Origin: Pseudomonas guariconensis | Lineage (GTDB): Bacteria; Pseudomonadota; Gammaproteobacteria; Pseudomonadales; Pseudomonadaceae | Assembly: GCF_024127895.1 (NCBI RefSeq) | Contig: NZ_JAMYBK010000003.1 | Coordinates: forward strand, 276,138 to 340,137 | Direction: 5' to 3' | DNA length: 64,000 nt | Shown here: piece after piece, positions 17,825 through 28,635 of the stretch | Numbering within the stretch: the first letter of the stretch is position 1 | Layout of the letters: every line of letters starts with the position of its first letter | Notes under the pieces: generated by a model | The model's database searches: none | What the model was told of the DNA's origin: nothing | Seen by the model: only the letters and a program-made list of their open reading frames with translations | Made by a program: the position numbers and the translations under genes

Positions 17825-18715
17825 ATGAGCCAGTTCAAGCGATTGTTCGTCATGCTTGGCCCGCAGATGCGCCACACACCCGCCCTGCAGCGGGCGGCGG
17901 CGCTGGCCGAATCCAGCGGGGCGTTGCTGGATATCAACGTCTTCGTCGACGATGTCGACACCTTCGGCTTGATGAGCGATGGCCGCGAGCGCGAGCGACT
18001 GCTCGAGCACAATCGCCAATGGCTGGCCGACGAGGCCGAACAACTGCGCACCGCCGGCCTGGACGTGTCCACCGAACTGCTGCTGACCCGCGACCCGTTG
18101 GCCAGCGTGCTGGAACAGGTCGAGCGGCTGGGATGCGACCTGCTGGTCAAGGACGTGCAGCACGAACCGGTGCTCAAGCGCTTGCTGGTCACGCCGCTGG
18201 ACTGGCAACTGCTCAAGGACAGCCCGGTCGCCGTGCACCTGGTCAGCGAGATCCGCCTGCCCTTGCCCCGGCAGATCGCCGCTGCTGTCGACCTCAACAG
18301 CCATGGCGCCGGCGAGCACCTGGACGAGCAGGTGATCCGCAGTGCCCATGCCCTGGCCTTGCAATGCAACGCCGAGCTGCACCTGCTGCACGTGTGCGAC
18401 GCGGCCAAGACCCATATCGCCGATTTCGGTGCCGGCACGGTGACCATGCCCGGTTTCGACGCCAGCGTACGCACAGCGCAGCGCACAGCCTTCAACCGCC
18501 TGGGCGATCATCACCAGATCGACCTGGAGCGCCGGCATTTCCTCGAAGGGCCGGCCATCCGGGCGATCGCCCAGTTCGTCGGCCAGAGCCGGATGGATGT
18601 GATCGTCATGGGCAACCACCGCCACGATGCCATGCAGACCTTCCTCGGCGGGACCACGGCCCATGTGATCGAGCATTCGCTGTGCAACGTATTGGCGATC
18701 AAAGCGGTGCGCTGA
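17825..18715 (+). CDS. universal stress protein, tandem UspA domains
   Basis: 296-aa cytosolic protein of two Usp domains. The second domain carries the ATP-binding type signature VIVMGNHRHDAMQTFLGGTTAHVIEHSLCNVLAIK, close to G-2x-G-9x-G(S/T). The first domain (about 1-145) is more degenerate (LVKDVQHEPVLKRLLVTPLDWQLLKDSPVAVHLV) and similar to UspE. GGAGGTG stands 5 nt before the ATG. UspE-like proteins are linked to stress survival and, in pseudomonads, to anaerobic or stationary phase. Here nothing in the neighbourhood defines the trigger. Confidence 0.9.
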   Translation: MSQFKRLFVMLGPQMRHTPALQRAAALAESSGALLDINVFVDDVDTFGLMSDGRERERLLEHNRQWLADEAEQLRTAGLDVSTELLLTRDPLASVLEQVERLGCDLLVKDVQHEPVLKRLLVTPLDWQLLKDSPVAVHLVSEIRLPLPRQIAAAVDLNSHGAGEHLDEQVIRSAHALALQCNAELHLLHVCDAAKTHIADFGAGTVTMPGFDASVRTAQRTAFNRLGDHHQIDLERRHFLEGPAIRAIAQFVGQSRMDVIVMGNHRHDAMQTFLGGTTAHVIEHSLCNVLAIKAVR

Positions 18716-18760
18716 GGCGGCTGGTCCCATGCCGGTCAGCAAGCGATAGGGGGCTGCTGT

Positions 18761-18846
18761 GCAGCCCATCGCCGGCGAGCCGGCTCCCAGGGCCGCGCCG
18801 TTCTTGAGGTCGGCGCCAAATTTGTGGGGCTTGCCAGCGATGGGGC
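18761..18846. repeat. degenerate REP doublet (REPIN-like)
   Basis: Two inverted REP units: cccatcgccggcgagccggctccca (18765-18789) and a decayed partner gtggggcttgccagcgatgggg (18824-18845). A GGGGC/GCCCC hairpin (18842-18859) follows. It lies in the 173-bp gap between convergent usp and pagL and may end both transcripts. The preceding atgccggtcag (18729-18739) also precedes the REPIN at 20491. Confidence 0.6.
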
Positions 18847-18888
18847 GCGAAGCGGCCCCAACGCTCCCATCCTGGGGAGCAACGCCGA

Positions 18889-19410
18889 TCAGAAGCCCTT
18901 GCTGTAGTACAGCGAGTACGACTCGATGCCGTCGTTCGGCTGCTTGAGGCCAGCGTTGGAATAGTGGATCGCACGCAAGCCGACCTTCTGCTCGCCCGGC
19001 AGCTTCAGGCCGAAGCCGAGGCGGTCCTCGAAGTTGACCGACGAGCCCAGGCGCTGGTCGCCGACGTCGGTCTTGGAGAACGCCGCCAGGCCGATACCGG
19101 CCTCGATGAACGGGGTGTAGGTGAAACCGCTGAACTCATAGACGAACACCGGGCTGAACGACAGCGAATGGGCGCCGCTGGCCTCGCCACCTTCCCAATA
19201 GGTGTAGGCCGCATCCCAGTAGCCGGTCAGGTGGCCGGTGTTGCTTTCGAACCACTTCTTGTCCCAGTCGAACGACAGGCCGACACGGTAGGTCATGTCG
19301 CCCTGGCCGGTGGCGCCAACGGCGCCGGAAACCTGGGCGGCCTGCGCCAGGCTGGCGCCGGCGAAAGCCAGCACAGCGGCGGCCAACGAAGCGGCGAGAC
19401 GGGTTTTCAT
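18889..19410 (-). CDS. pagL: lipid A 3-O-deacylase PagL
   Basis: Outer-membrane enzyme that removes the 3-linked acyl chain of lipid A. The 173-aa precursor has the same length as P. aeruginosa PagL. A signal peptide ends at LAQA (about residue 24). The mature part is a small beta-barrel of alternating residues. The catalytic triad is seen as H149, S151 and E163 in AIHYSNAGLKQPNDGIESY, with the same H-x-S-x11-E spacing as the known enzyme, and the chain ends in F. The start is the ATG at 19410, which has AGGAG 9 nt upstream; an ATG three codons earlier directly abuts that site. The 254 bp upstream should hold the promoter. I could not find a convincing PhoP direct repeat there. Confidence 0.92.
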   Translation of the reverse strand: MKTRLAASLAAAVLAFAGASLAQAAQVSGAVGATGQGDMTYRVGLSFDWDKKWFESNTGHLTGYWDAAYTYWEGGEASGAHSLSFSPVFVYEFSGFTYTPFIEAGIGLAAFSKTDVGDQRLGSSVNFEDRLGFGLKLPGEQKVGLRAIHYSNAGLKQPNDGIESYSLYYSKGF

Positions 19411-19664
19411 CAATGACATCTCCTGATGGTCTTCACGGACAGGCCAGCCCCCATGGCTTGCGGCCTGTTGGCAATCGGGGGCTCGTGCCCCTCGTTCTCG
19501 CTTGTTTAACCCGGCGCATCCAGCCAGGTAACAAGGCGTAATACTTTTCGGATTATCGACCAGATAAACGGAAAGTTGAAAGGTATATGCCACTATTGGC
19601 TAAGACACACTGTTCCATTTGTGTAAGTAGTTTCGCTTTTTGCGCATGACAGTTCCCGACCCGC

Positions 19665-20411
19665 TCAGTCGTACTCCGCCTCCTCATGTTCCCCTAGCAG
19701 GCGCCGCTGCCGTGGCGTGGCCGCCGCCAGCACCTCGGGATTGAACTGCCATGCCAGGTCCGGCGAGAACTTCTGCGCCACCATGCGCCGGCCGTAGTGC
19801 ACCTGGAGCATGTCGCGTACCTGCCCGGCGCTGCTGTTGGCGCCGCCGCTGTGCCAGACGTCACTGCGAAATACCAATGCATCGCCCGCCTGGCACAGGA
19901 CCGGGCGCGCGTCCTGCCCCTGCCAACTGTCCTCGCCTGCCTGCGGCGGGCGCCCGGCGCGATGGCTGCCGGGCACGATCCAGGTCGGGCCGATGGCCTC
20001 GTCGATGTCACACAGGTACAGGTGGGCGGTGAGGATCTGCATCGGCAGGCTGAAGCCCTGCCGCGCGCGGACCCAGTCCGGCAGCGCCATGGGCAGGTGG
20101 TCCAGGTGCAGGCCCATGCCCGGGTAGCCGGGATGGCTGCGCCAGGCGGTCTGGCCGATCACATGGCAGTCCTGGCCCAGCGCAGCCTCGGCCAGCGCGA
20201 TCACCGGCGGCAGGTCGAGAAACGGCAACCACAGTGGGTCGCGGTTGAACACGCACTTGTAGTGTTCCAGCAGGCCCTGGTAGTCCCAATGGATCGGTTG
20301 CAGGTCATCGATGGCGCAACGCAGCAAGGCGATCTGCAAGGGTTCGAGGACGCGGGGCAGCAGCGCATAGCCACGGTCGTGCAACGCTTGCAGCTGGGCA
20401 TCCAGGCTCAT
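19665..20411 (-). CDS. phytanoyl-CoA dioxygenase (PhyH) family protein
   Basis: Fe(II)/2-oxoglutarate-dependent oxygenase fold, 248 aa. The metal triad is visible as H102-x-D104 (HLDH) and H187 (DVWHSGG), and R199 may bind the 2-oxoglutarate carboxylate. The loop IDEAIGPTWIVPGSHRAGR is standard for PhyH enzymes, which hydroxylate diverse small molecules including amino acids, acyl chains and natural products. GGGAG lies 8 nt before the ATG. It stands alone, 254 bp downstream of the pagL start on the same strand and next to a REPIN. Substrate unknown. Confidence 0.82.
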   Translation of the reverse strand: MSLDAQLQALHDRGYALLPRVLEPLQIALLRCAIDDLQPIHWDYQGLLEHYKCVFNRDPLWLPFLDLPPVIALAEAALGQDCHVIGQTAWRSHPGYPGMGLHLDHLPMALPDWVRARQGFSLPMQILTAHLYLCDIDEAIGPTWIVPGSHRAGRPPQAGEDSWQGQDARPVLCQAGDALVFRSDVWHSGGANSSAGQVRDMLQVHYGRRMVAQKFSPDLAWQFNPEVLAAATPRQRRLLGEHEEAEYD

Positions 20412-20430
20412 GAGGGGGGCTCCCGGAAGA

Positions 20431-20647
20431 TGGCCTACACCCCAATGCCGGTCAGTTAAGACTTTCAGTTGTCATTTGGGGCCGCTTCGCGCCCCATCGC
20501 CGGCAAGCCGGCTCCCACACTGTCCGTGCAAACCGCATCATGTGTGGTCGCCGCAGTCCCTGTGGGAGCCGGCTTGCCGGCGATGGGCTGCAAGGTAGCC
20601 CCAAAATGACAAAGCGCCGCTTAACTGACTGACATTGGCCTACACCC
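20431..20647. repeat. REPIN (inverted REP pair) with flanking inverted and direct repeats
   Basis: ccccatcgccggcaagccggctcccaca-type unit at 20492-20519 and its inverse at 20561-20587 match at all but one of 28 positions, giving a classic REPIN with a 41-nt spacer. Further out, tcagttaag plus tgtcatttgggg (20452-20481) is mirrored by ccccaaaatgaca...cttaactga (20599-20629). Outermost, the 12-mer tggcctacaccc occurs in the same orientation at 20431-20442 and 20636-20647. The whole lies between phyH and a LysR gene in the same orientation. Confidence 0.85.
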
Positions 20648-20696
20648 TGTTCGACGCCCCCAGGGCCGCTGCGTTCGAACCATGGCGGGCCGTCGG

Positions 20697-21563
20697 TCAG
20701 GCGGCCCGGCGCTCCTCCAGCAGCTTGACGAACATGCTCAGGCTGCGCGACACCGTGCCCCGCCGCCATACCAGCCAGGTCTTGAGGTAGCGGAAGTCCT
20801 CCGACAACGGCCAGACGCTCACCGTGCTGCAGCCGGGCATGCTGTCGAGCATGCTGCGTGGCATCAGTGCCAGGCCCGCACCGGCGCTGACGCAGGCGAG
20901 CATGCCGTGATAGGACTCCATCTCGTGGATTTTGCCCGGCACGGCGTTGTCCTGGACGAACCAGTTCTCGAAGTGATGGCGGTACGAGCAGTTGGCGCGA
21001 AAGGCATAGATGTTCTCGCCGTTGACGTCACGGGCGCGGCCCACCGGGGCGTGGTTGAGCGGCGCGATGATGACCATCTCCTCCTCGAACACCGGCATGC
21101 CCTCGAGGGTCGGATGCAGCACCGGGCCATCCACGAAGGCCGCCACCAAGCGCCCCGACAGCACGCCTTCGAGCATGGTCCCCGAGGGGCCGGTGGACAG
21201 GTCCAGGTCGACCTTGGGGTAGCGCTGGTTGTAGGCCGCCAGCAGGCCCGGGATGCGCACTGCCGCGGTACTCTCCAGCGAGCCGAGGGCGAAGGTACCC
21301 TGGGGATCCTCCCCCGCCACGGTCAGCCGCGCCTCGTGCACCAGGTCGAGGATGCGCCGGGTGTATTCGAGGAAGTTCCAGCCAGCCGGCGACAGGCGCA
21401 GACGGCTCTTCTCGCGGATGAACAACGCCACGCCCAGGTCTTCTTCCAACTGCTTGATACGGGTGGTCAGGTTCGACGGCACCCGATGGATATGCTGGGC
21501 AGCGGCGCTGATGCTGCCATGCTCGGCCACGGCCTTGAAGATCTCCAGTTGCACCAGGTCCAC
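20697..21563 (-). CDS. LysR-family transcriptional regulator
   Basis: 288-aa LysR regulator. [59 protein letters not shown]; the [14 protein letters not shown] form is that of the PtxR/GltR-like subgroup. The effector domain runs from about 90 to 285. It begins with GTG (GGAGA 6 nt upstream). It is divergent from the aldehyde dehydrogenase gene (106-bp gap with an AT-rich centre ttattattcagttttcatt), so it very probably regulates that gene. Its stop lies 50 bp from the outer repeat of the REPIN. Confidence 0.9.
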   Translation of the reverse strand: MDLVQLEIFKAVAEHGSISAAAQHIHRVPSNLTTRIKQLEEDLGVALFIREKSRLRLSPAGWNFLEYTRRILDLVHEARLTVAGEDPQGTFALGSLESTAAVRIPGLLAAYNQRYPKVDLDLSTGPSGTMLEGVLSGRLVAAFVDGPVLHPTLEGMPVFEEEMVIIAPLNHAPVGRARDVNGENIYAFRANCSYRHHFENWFVQDNAVPGKIHEMESYHGMLACVSAGAGLALMPRSMLDSMPGCSTVSVWPLSEDFRYLKTWLVWRRGTVSRSLSMFVKLLEERRAA

Positions 21564-21669
21564 GGTCTTTCTCCAATCGTGAATGTTCCGCTCATTATTA
21601 TTCAGTTTTCATTAAAGCCGCACACCACTAGTCTGGGCGCCAGTCGGATACAACAACGAGGAGCCCGCC

Positions 21670-23055
21670 ATGAGCGAGATCAGCAGCCTGACCCATGCCA
21701 TTTCCGTCGACCCGTACAGCGGCGAACGGATCGGCCACTATCCCTTCGACACCGACGCCGCACTGGAAGCGGCGCTGCAACGCGCCAAGGCAGGCTTTGC
21801 CCAGTGGCGCCGAGTGTCGCTGGGTCAGCGCAGCGAATACCTGCTCGCCCTGGCGACCGCCCTGCTGGCCAACCAGGAAGCCTTCGCGCAGATGATCGCC
21901 CGCGAGATCGGCAAGCCGATCACCCAGGCCCGTGGCGAAGTGAGCAAGTGCGTCGGCCTGTGCCAGTGGTACGCCGAGCACGGCCCGGCCATGCTCGCGC
22001 CGGAACCGACCCAGATCGACAAGGCCCGCATCGAATACCGCCCGCTGGGCCCGATCCTGGCGGTGATGCCGTGGAACTTCCCGCTCTGGCAAGTCCTGCG
22101 TGGCGCGGTCCCGGCATTGCTGGCCGGTAACACCTACGTGCTCAAGCATGCGCCGAACGTGATGGGCAGCGCCTACCTACTGCTGGAGCTGTTCAAGCAG
22201 GCCGGGCTGCCCGAGGGCGTGTTCGAGGTGATCAATGTCGCCCCGGAAGGCGTCACCCGTGCCATCCAGGACCCACGCATCGCCGCCGTCACCCTGACGG
22301 GCAGCGTACGCGCCGGCATGGCCATCGGTGCCCAGGCCGGCGCTGCGCTGAAGAAGTGCGTGCTCGAGCTGGGGGGCAGCGATCCGTTCATCGTCCTGGC
22401 CGATGCGGACCTGGATGCGGCGGTCAAGGCCGCTGTCATCGGTCGCTACCAGAACACCGGCCAGGTCTGCGCCGCGGCCAAGCGCCTGATCGTCGAGGCC
22501 AGCATCGTCGAGGAGTTCACCCGCCGGTTCGTCGAGGCCACGCGCCAGCTGAAGGTCGGCAACCCGCTGGAGGACGATACCTACATCGGCCCGATGGCCC
22601 GCTATGACCTGCGCGACGAGCTGGACGGCCAGGTCCAGGCCACCCTGGCCGAAGGCGCCACCCTGCTGCTCGGCGGTCACAAGCTCGAGGGGGCCGGCAA
22701 CTTCTACGCCCCGACGGTCTTCGCCGACGTGACGCCGGCCATGACGGCCTTCAGGCAAGAGCTGTTCGGCCCGGTGGCGGCGATCATCAGCGCCCGCGAT
22801 GCCGACCACGCAGTGGAGCTGGCCAACGACAGCGAGTTCGGCTTGGCCTCGACGATCTACACCGCCGATCTGGCCCTGGCCGAGCGCATGACCGAGGCGC
22901 TGGACACCGGTGGCGTGTTCATCAACGGCTACTGTGCCTCCGACCCCCGCGTGGCCTTCGGTGGCGTGAAGAAAAGCGGCTTCGGGCGAGAGCTGTCGCA
23001 CTTCGGCGTGCGCGAGTTCTGCAACGTGCAGACGGTGTGGCTGGATCGCAACTGA
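21670..23055 (+). CDS. sad: NAD(P)-dependent succinate-semialdehyde dehydrogenase (Sad/YneI family)
   Basis: 461-aa aldehyde dehydrogenase closest to the Sad/YneI group, which oxidises succinate semialdehyde and some other short aldehydes to acids. The catalytic Cys is C267 (NTGQVCAAAKR), the general base is E233 (LELGGSDPF), and the oxyanion Asn is in PWNFPLW. The family length (about 460 aa) is shorter than GabD. GAGGAG stands 6 nt before the ATG. The following gene is convergent with a bidirectional terminator between. Given the glutamylpolyamine genes 1 kb away, it could process the aldehyde from polyamine or GABA breakdown, but that is inference. The divergent LysR gene is the likely regulator. 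Confidence 0.88.
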   Translation: MSEISSLTHAISVDPYSGERIGHYPFDTDAALEAALQRAKAGFAQWRRVSLGQRSEYLLALATALLANQEAFAQMIAREIGKPITQARGEVSKCVGLCQWYAEHGPAMLAPEPTQIDKARIEYRPLGPILAVMPWNFPLWQVLRGAVPALLAGNTYVLKHAPNVMGSAYLLLELFKQAGLPEGVFEVINVAPEGVTRAIQDPRIAAVTLTGSVRAGMAIGAQAGAALKKCVLELGGSDPFIVLADADLDAAVKAAVIGRYQNTGQVCAAAKRLIVEASIVEEFTRRFVEATRQLKVGNPLEDDTYIGPMARYDLRDELDGQVQATLAEGATLLLGGHKLEGAGNFYAPTVFADVTPAMTAFRQELFGPVAAIISARDADHAVELANDSEFGLASTIYTADLALAERMTEALDTGGVFINGYCASDPRVAFGGVKKSGFGRELSHFGVREFCNVQTVWLDRN

Positions 23056-23063
23056 TTCCGACC

Positions 23064-23082
23064 GGGGCCGCATCGCGGCCCC
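23064..23082. terminator. bidirectional hairpin between sad and the AraC gene
   Basis: GGGGCCGC-ATC-GCGGCCCC, a perfect 8-bp stem with a 3-nt loop in the 45-bp gap between convergent genes. It is nearly identical to the hairpin at 2031-2049. Confidence 0.7.
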
Positions 23083-23100
23083 AGATGGACCCTGGCCCCC

Positions 23101-24003
23101 TCACCCCCGCCTACGCTTCAAGGTCTCGCTCGGCAACTCCCGGAACAACTGCCGGTAGCTGTCGGAAAACCGTCCCAGGTGCCAGAACGACCAGCGCATG
23201 GCCACCTCGGCCACGGTGACCTGCGCATCCCCCCGCAGCAGGTCGCGCCGTGCGCCGTTGAGCCTGCGCAAGCGCAGCCAGTGCGCCGGGGGCATGCCGG
23301 TGAACGCCTTGAAGGCCTGCTGCAACTGGCGCAGGGAAACCCCGGCCACCTGCGCCAGCTCGACCAGGTTGAGGGTTTCTTCCGGGCAGTCGGCGGCCCA
23401 CTCGCTGACCCGGCGCATGATCGCCCGCTCCTCGTCACGCCGGCCCAGGGCCTGCCCTTGCAGGCGCTGGCAGGCGTTGTCGAGGATGAACAGGCAATCT
23501 TCCAGCAGTTGCTCGGCCAGGGCCTGCCCTTGCAGCGGGCAGTCGGCACCGGCCAGACGCGTCAGGGTCGCGCTCAGCCAACTGCCGAACAAGGCATTCT
23601 GCCCACTGCCCAGCGGCACCATGAACAAACCTTCCAGGCGCGCCAGGTCCAGACCATGGCGGGCCAGAAACGTCTGGTCGAACACCACCGCCACTTCTTG
23701 GTAGTTCTCCGGAGTGATCCAGATGTTGCGGCTGTCTTCGTTGAGCAGGTACAGGCTGTTGTCGCTGCGGTCGAAGCAGAACGCCAGGGCACCGCTCGGG
23801 GCGTGGAAGAACTGCTCGACCCGGGTGTTCAGGCATTCCTCGTAGACCTCCACGCCATCGAGCCACAGGCAGCGCAGTTGACCATTGAAATGCCCCGGGG
23901 ACATCTGCCGGTATTGCTGCTGCCAACCGGGGGTCACGCGCACCTGTTCGGTCACGTCGTGGGTATGGAAAGCCTGGACCTGCAAGGCATTGGGCGTTGT
24001 CAC
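23101..24003 (-). CDS. AraC-family transcriptional regulator
   Basis: 300-aa AraC regulator. The N-terminal part (about 1-190) has no sequence motif I can name, and the C-terminal AraC domain (about 205-300) reads VAGVSLRQLQQAFKAFTGMPPAHWLRLRRLN and MRWSFWHLGRFSDSYRQLFRELPSETLKRR, similar to EutR/FeaR-like proteins. The start is GTG at 24003, with GAAGGA 8 nt upstream. The frame stays open to 24132 on the antisense of the next gene, but that part has no ribosome site. It is divergent from the polyamine genes (149 bp). Two inverted repeats lie in that gap, so it probably activates the glutamylpolyamine synthetase operon. Inducer unknown. Confidence 0.87.
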   Translation of the reverse strand: MTTPNALQVQAFHTHDVTEQVRVTPGWQQQYRQMSPGHFNGQLRCLWLDGVEVYEECLNTRVEQFFHAPSGALAFCFDRSDNSLYLLNEDSRNIWITPENYQEVAVVFDQTFLARHGLDLARLEGLFMVPLGSGQNALFGSWLSATLTRLAGADCPLQGQALAEQLLEDCLFILDNACQRLQGQALGRRDEERAIMRRVSEWAADCPEETLNLVELAQVAGVSLRQLQQAFKAFTGMPPAHWLRLRRLNGARRDLLRGDAQVTVAEVAMRWSFWHLGRFSDSYRQLFRELPSETLKRRRG

Positions 24004-24015
24004 GCGGCATCCTTC

Positions 24016-24062
24016 ATGCACTCTTTTGGTGCATTCATCGAGAAAAAAAGTGGATAGATCCA
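24016..24062. promoter_or_regulatory. two inverted repeats in the AraC / glutamine-synthetase-like divergent promoter
   Basis: ATGCAC-TCTTTTG-GTGCAT (24016-24034) and TGGAT-AG-ATCCA (24051-24062) are perfect inverted repeats in the 149-bp divergent region. The first is only 12 bp from the AraC GTG start, suggesting autoregulation. Function is inferred from position only. Confidence 0.45.
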
Positions 24063-24152
24063 CCCAGGGGGCTGCGGACAAGATAGCCCTCAGCGCTTTT
24101 CCTGGGAAGTTTCCTGCGCGAAGTGCCACCAAAACCCAACCAAGAGGTCTGT

Positions 24153-26731
<2,579 letters not shown>

Positions 26732-26745
26732 GCCGAGCCCGCACC

Positions 26746-28041
26746 ATGTCCCAGACCTACGAACACACGACCTCCTACTACGCCGCCACGGCGCGCGACC
26801 TGGCGCCCTACCCCAAGCTCGAAGGCGAGCTGAGCGCCGATGTCTGCGTGGTCGGCGGCGGCCTGACCGGGGTCAACACCGCCCTGGAACTGGCCGAACG
26901 CGGCCTCTCGGTGATCCTCCTGGAGGCCCGGCGCATCGGCTGGGGCGCCAGCGGGCGCAACGGCGGCCAACTGATCCGCGGCATCGGCCACGACGTCAGC
27001 GGGTTCGCCCGCTACGTCGGCCAGGACGGCGTGCGCTACCTGCAACAGGCCGGGATCGACTCGGTAGCGCTGGTGGCCCGGCGCATCGAGCAGTACGGCA
27101 TCGCCTGCGACCTGCGCTGGGGTTTCTGCGAGCTGGCCAACACCCCCACGCAGTTCGCCGCCTTCCAGCACGAACTGGACGACCTGGCAGCCCTCGGCTA
27201 CGCCCACGAGACACGCCTGGTCGGCCCCGAGCGCATCCATGAGGTAGTCGCCAGCGACCAGTACGCCGGTGGCCTGGTGGACATGGGCTCGGGCCACCTG
27301 CACCCGCTCGACCTGGTGCAGGGCGAGGCGCGTGCAGCGCACGGGCTCGGCGCCCGCCTGTTCGAGCGCAGCCCGGTGCTGCGCATCGAGCACGGCAGCA
27401 CCGTGACCCTGCACTGCGCCCACGGCAAGGTCCGGGCGCAGAGCCTGGTGCTGGGTTGCAACGCCCACCTGGACGAGCTGGAGCCGCGCCTGAGCGGCAA
27501 GGTGCTGCCAGCCGGCAGCTACGTGGTGGCCACCGAGCCGCTGCCCGAGCGCATCGCGCGCACGCTGATCCCCCAGAACATGGCCCTGTGCGACCAGAAA
27601 GTGGGCCTGGACTACTACCGCCTGACCGCCGACCGGCGCCTGTTGTTCGGCGGTGCCTGTCACTATTCCGGGCGCGACCCGAAGGACATCGGCGCCTACA
27701 TGCGACCGAAGGTGCTCAAGGTGTTCCCGCAACTGGCCGACGTGCGCATCGACTACCAGTGGGGCGGCATGATCGGCATCACCGCCAACCGGTTCCCCCA
27801 GGTCGGCCGGCTGAGCCAGCACCCCAACGTCTATTACGCCCAAGGCTATTCCGGCCATGGCCTGAACGTCACCCACTGGACCGCGAAGTTGCTGGCCGAG
27901 GCCATCGCCGTCGGCCACAGCCAGGGCCTGGATGTATTCAGCGCCGTGCCACACCTGACCTTCCCCGGCGGCAAGGCGCTGCGCTCGCCGCTGTTGGCGC
28001 TGGGGATGCTGTGGTATCGGTTGCGCGAGGTGCTCGGCTAG
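26746..28041 (+). CDS. puuB: FAD-dependent oxidoreductase, gamma-glutamylputrescine oxidase-like (PuuB)
   Basis: 431-aa DAO-fold flavoprotein. The FAD-binding Rossmann motif is VVGGGLTGVNTALELAERG near residue 30, followed by the GWGASGRNGGQL segment that is diagnostic for PuuB/OrdL-type amine oxidases. Later motifs include LSGKVLPAGSYVVATEPLPE and WGGMIGITANRFPQVGR. PuuB oxidises gamma-glutamyl-putrescine to the aldehyde with H2O2 release. The gene starts 14 bp after the binding-protein stop. The next step, an aldehyde dehydrogenase (PuuC), is not adjacent; the Sad gene at 21670 might substitute (inference). Followed by an unusually strong composite hairpin. Confidence 0.88.
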   Translation: MSQTYEHTTSYYAATARDLAPYPKLEGELSADVCVVGGGLTGVNTALELAERGLSVILLEARRIGWGASGRNGGQLIRGIGHDVSGFARYVGQDGVRYLQQAGIDSVALVARRIEQYGIACDLRWGFCELANTPTQFAAFQHELDDLAALGYAHETRLVGPERIHEVVASDQYAGGLVDMGSGHLHPLDLVQGEARAAHGLGARLFERSPVLRIEHGSTVTLHCAHGKVRAQSLVLGCNAHLDELEPRLSGKVLPAGSYVVATEPLPERIARTLIPQNMALCDQKVGLDYYRLTADRRLLFGGACHYSGRDPKDIGAYMRPKVLKVFPQLADVRIDYQWGGMIGITANRFPQVGRLSQHPNVYYAQGYSGHGLNVTHWTAKLLAEAIAVGHSQGLDVFSAVPHLTFPGGKALRSPLLALGMLWYRLREVLG

Positions 28042-28073
28042 CGGCCTGTACGGTCAATTCGTTTACCGCAGTT

Positions 28074-28118
28074 CGGGGCCCTGGGGAGCGTCAGCAGCCT
28101 GACGAACCCTGGGCCCCG
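28074..28118. terminator. composite stem-loop between puuB and the antitoxin gene
   Basis: CGGGGCCC (28074-28081) pairs with GGGCCCCG (28111-28118), GGGG/CCC extends it inward, and an inner hairpin CGTCAG-CAGC-CTGACG (28089-28104) caps it. No T-run. It lies between two convergent genes, 33 bp after one stop and 30 bp from the other. Confidence 0.65.
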
Positions 28119-28147
28119 CCGGCGTCTCGCGACGAGGTCGAGCAACC

Positions 28148-28453
28148 TCAGAGAATGGCGTGCAGCCCCTTGTCGGCGATGACATTGAGCAACTTCAAGG
28201 CAGGCCCCGCAGGACGCGTTTCACCCTGCTCCCATTTGCGAATGGTCGAAGTCGAGGTGTGCAGGTGCAGTGCGAACACCGGCTGACTGAAATTGAGCGT
28301 CTCGCGCAACCGCCTGATATCGAGCGCACTGAAGTCGCGAACCGGCGCCGGGCAGATCGCTTCGAATTCACGCATCGTCACCTTGCCAACGGCTCCGGTC
28401 TCGTGGAGAGCGGACAGGTCGTCGCGCAAGGATTCAATCAGTTTGCTGGTCAC
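28148..28453 (-). CDS. XRE-family antitoxin-like regulator (HigA-type), solitary
   Basis: 101-aa protein with a C-terminal XRE helix-turn-helix: IRRLRETLNFSQPVFALHLHTSTSTIRKWEQGETRPAGPALKLL (about residues 46-90). This is the form found in HigA/NadS-type antitoxins of RelE/HigB-like modules, where the toxin gene normally precedes the antitoxin. Here the 182 bp upstream carry no toxin-size frame, only a short VSESFADALASS-like peptide, and the neighbour downstream is convergent puuB, so no toxin is visible. It starts with GTG and GGAGG very close (3 nt). A near-perfect 21-bp palindrome 64 bp upstream is a likely autoregulatory operator. Either a lone regulator or the remnant of a toxin-antitoxin pair. 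Confidence 0.8.
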   Translation of the reverse strand: MTSKLIESLRDDLSALHETGAVGKVTMREFEAICPAPVRDFSALDIRRLRETLNFSQPVFALHLHTSTSTIRKWEQGETRPAGPALKLLNVIADKGLHAIL

Positions 28454-28517
28454 AACAGACCTCCATCACACTGCTGGCCAGGGCATCCGCAAAGCTTTCG
28501 CTCACCACGGATCCGAC

Positions 28518-28538
28518 ATATGCCCGTAACGGGCATAT
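28518..28538. promoter_or_regulatory. palindromic operator for the antitoxin-like regulator
   Basis: Half-sites ATATGCCCGT and ACGGGCATAT flank a single central A, giving a 21-bp palindrome that is perfect except for the centre. It sits 64 bp upstream of the GTG of the XRE gene and 97 bp from the acyltransferase stop. XRE antitoxins commonly bind such sites at their own promoters. Confidence 0.75.
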
Positions 28539-28635
28539 TTTCCAGAAATGATCAAAAAGCCAAAGCCTGGTATTTCAGAGAACCATGTAGGAAATCAGCC
28601 CATCACCCGCCCCGCAGGACGCACTCGACAGCCGG

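Noticed and set aside
19411..19664. PhoP or PmrA box upstream of pagL
   Set aside because: GTTTATCT-like words occur, but no direct repeat with the required spacing was found.
23101..24132. Longer AraC protein starting at 24132
   Set aside because: The extra 43 residues lie over the divergent promoter and have no ribosome site; the GTG at 24003 has GAAGGA 8 nt upstream.
28454..28635. A short toxin-like peptide (VSESFADALASSV) before the antitoxin
   Set aside because: Only about 22 codons, no RelE/HigB motif and no ribosome site; probably chance.
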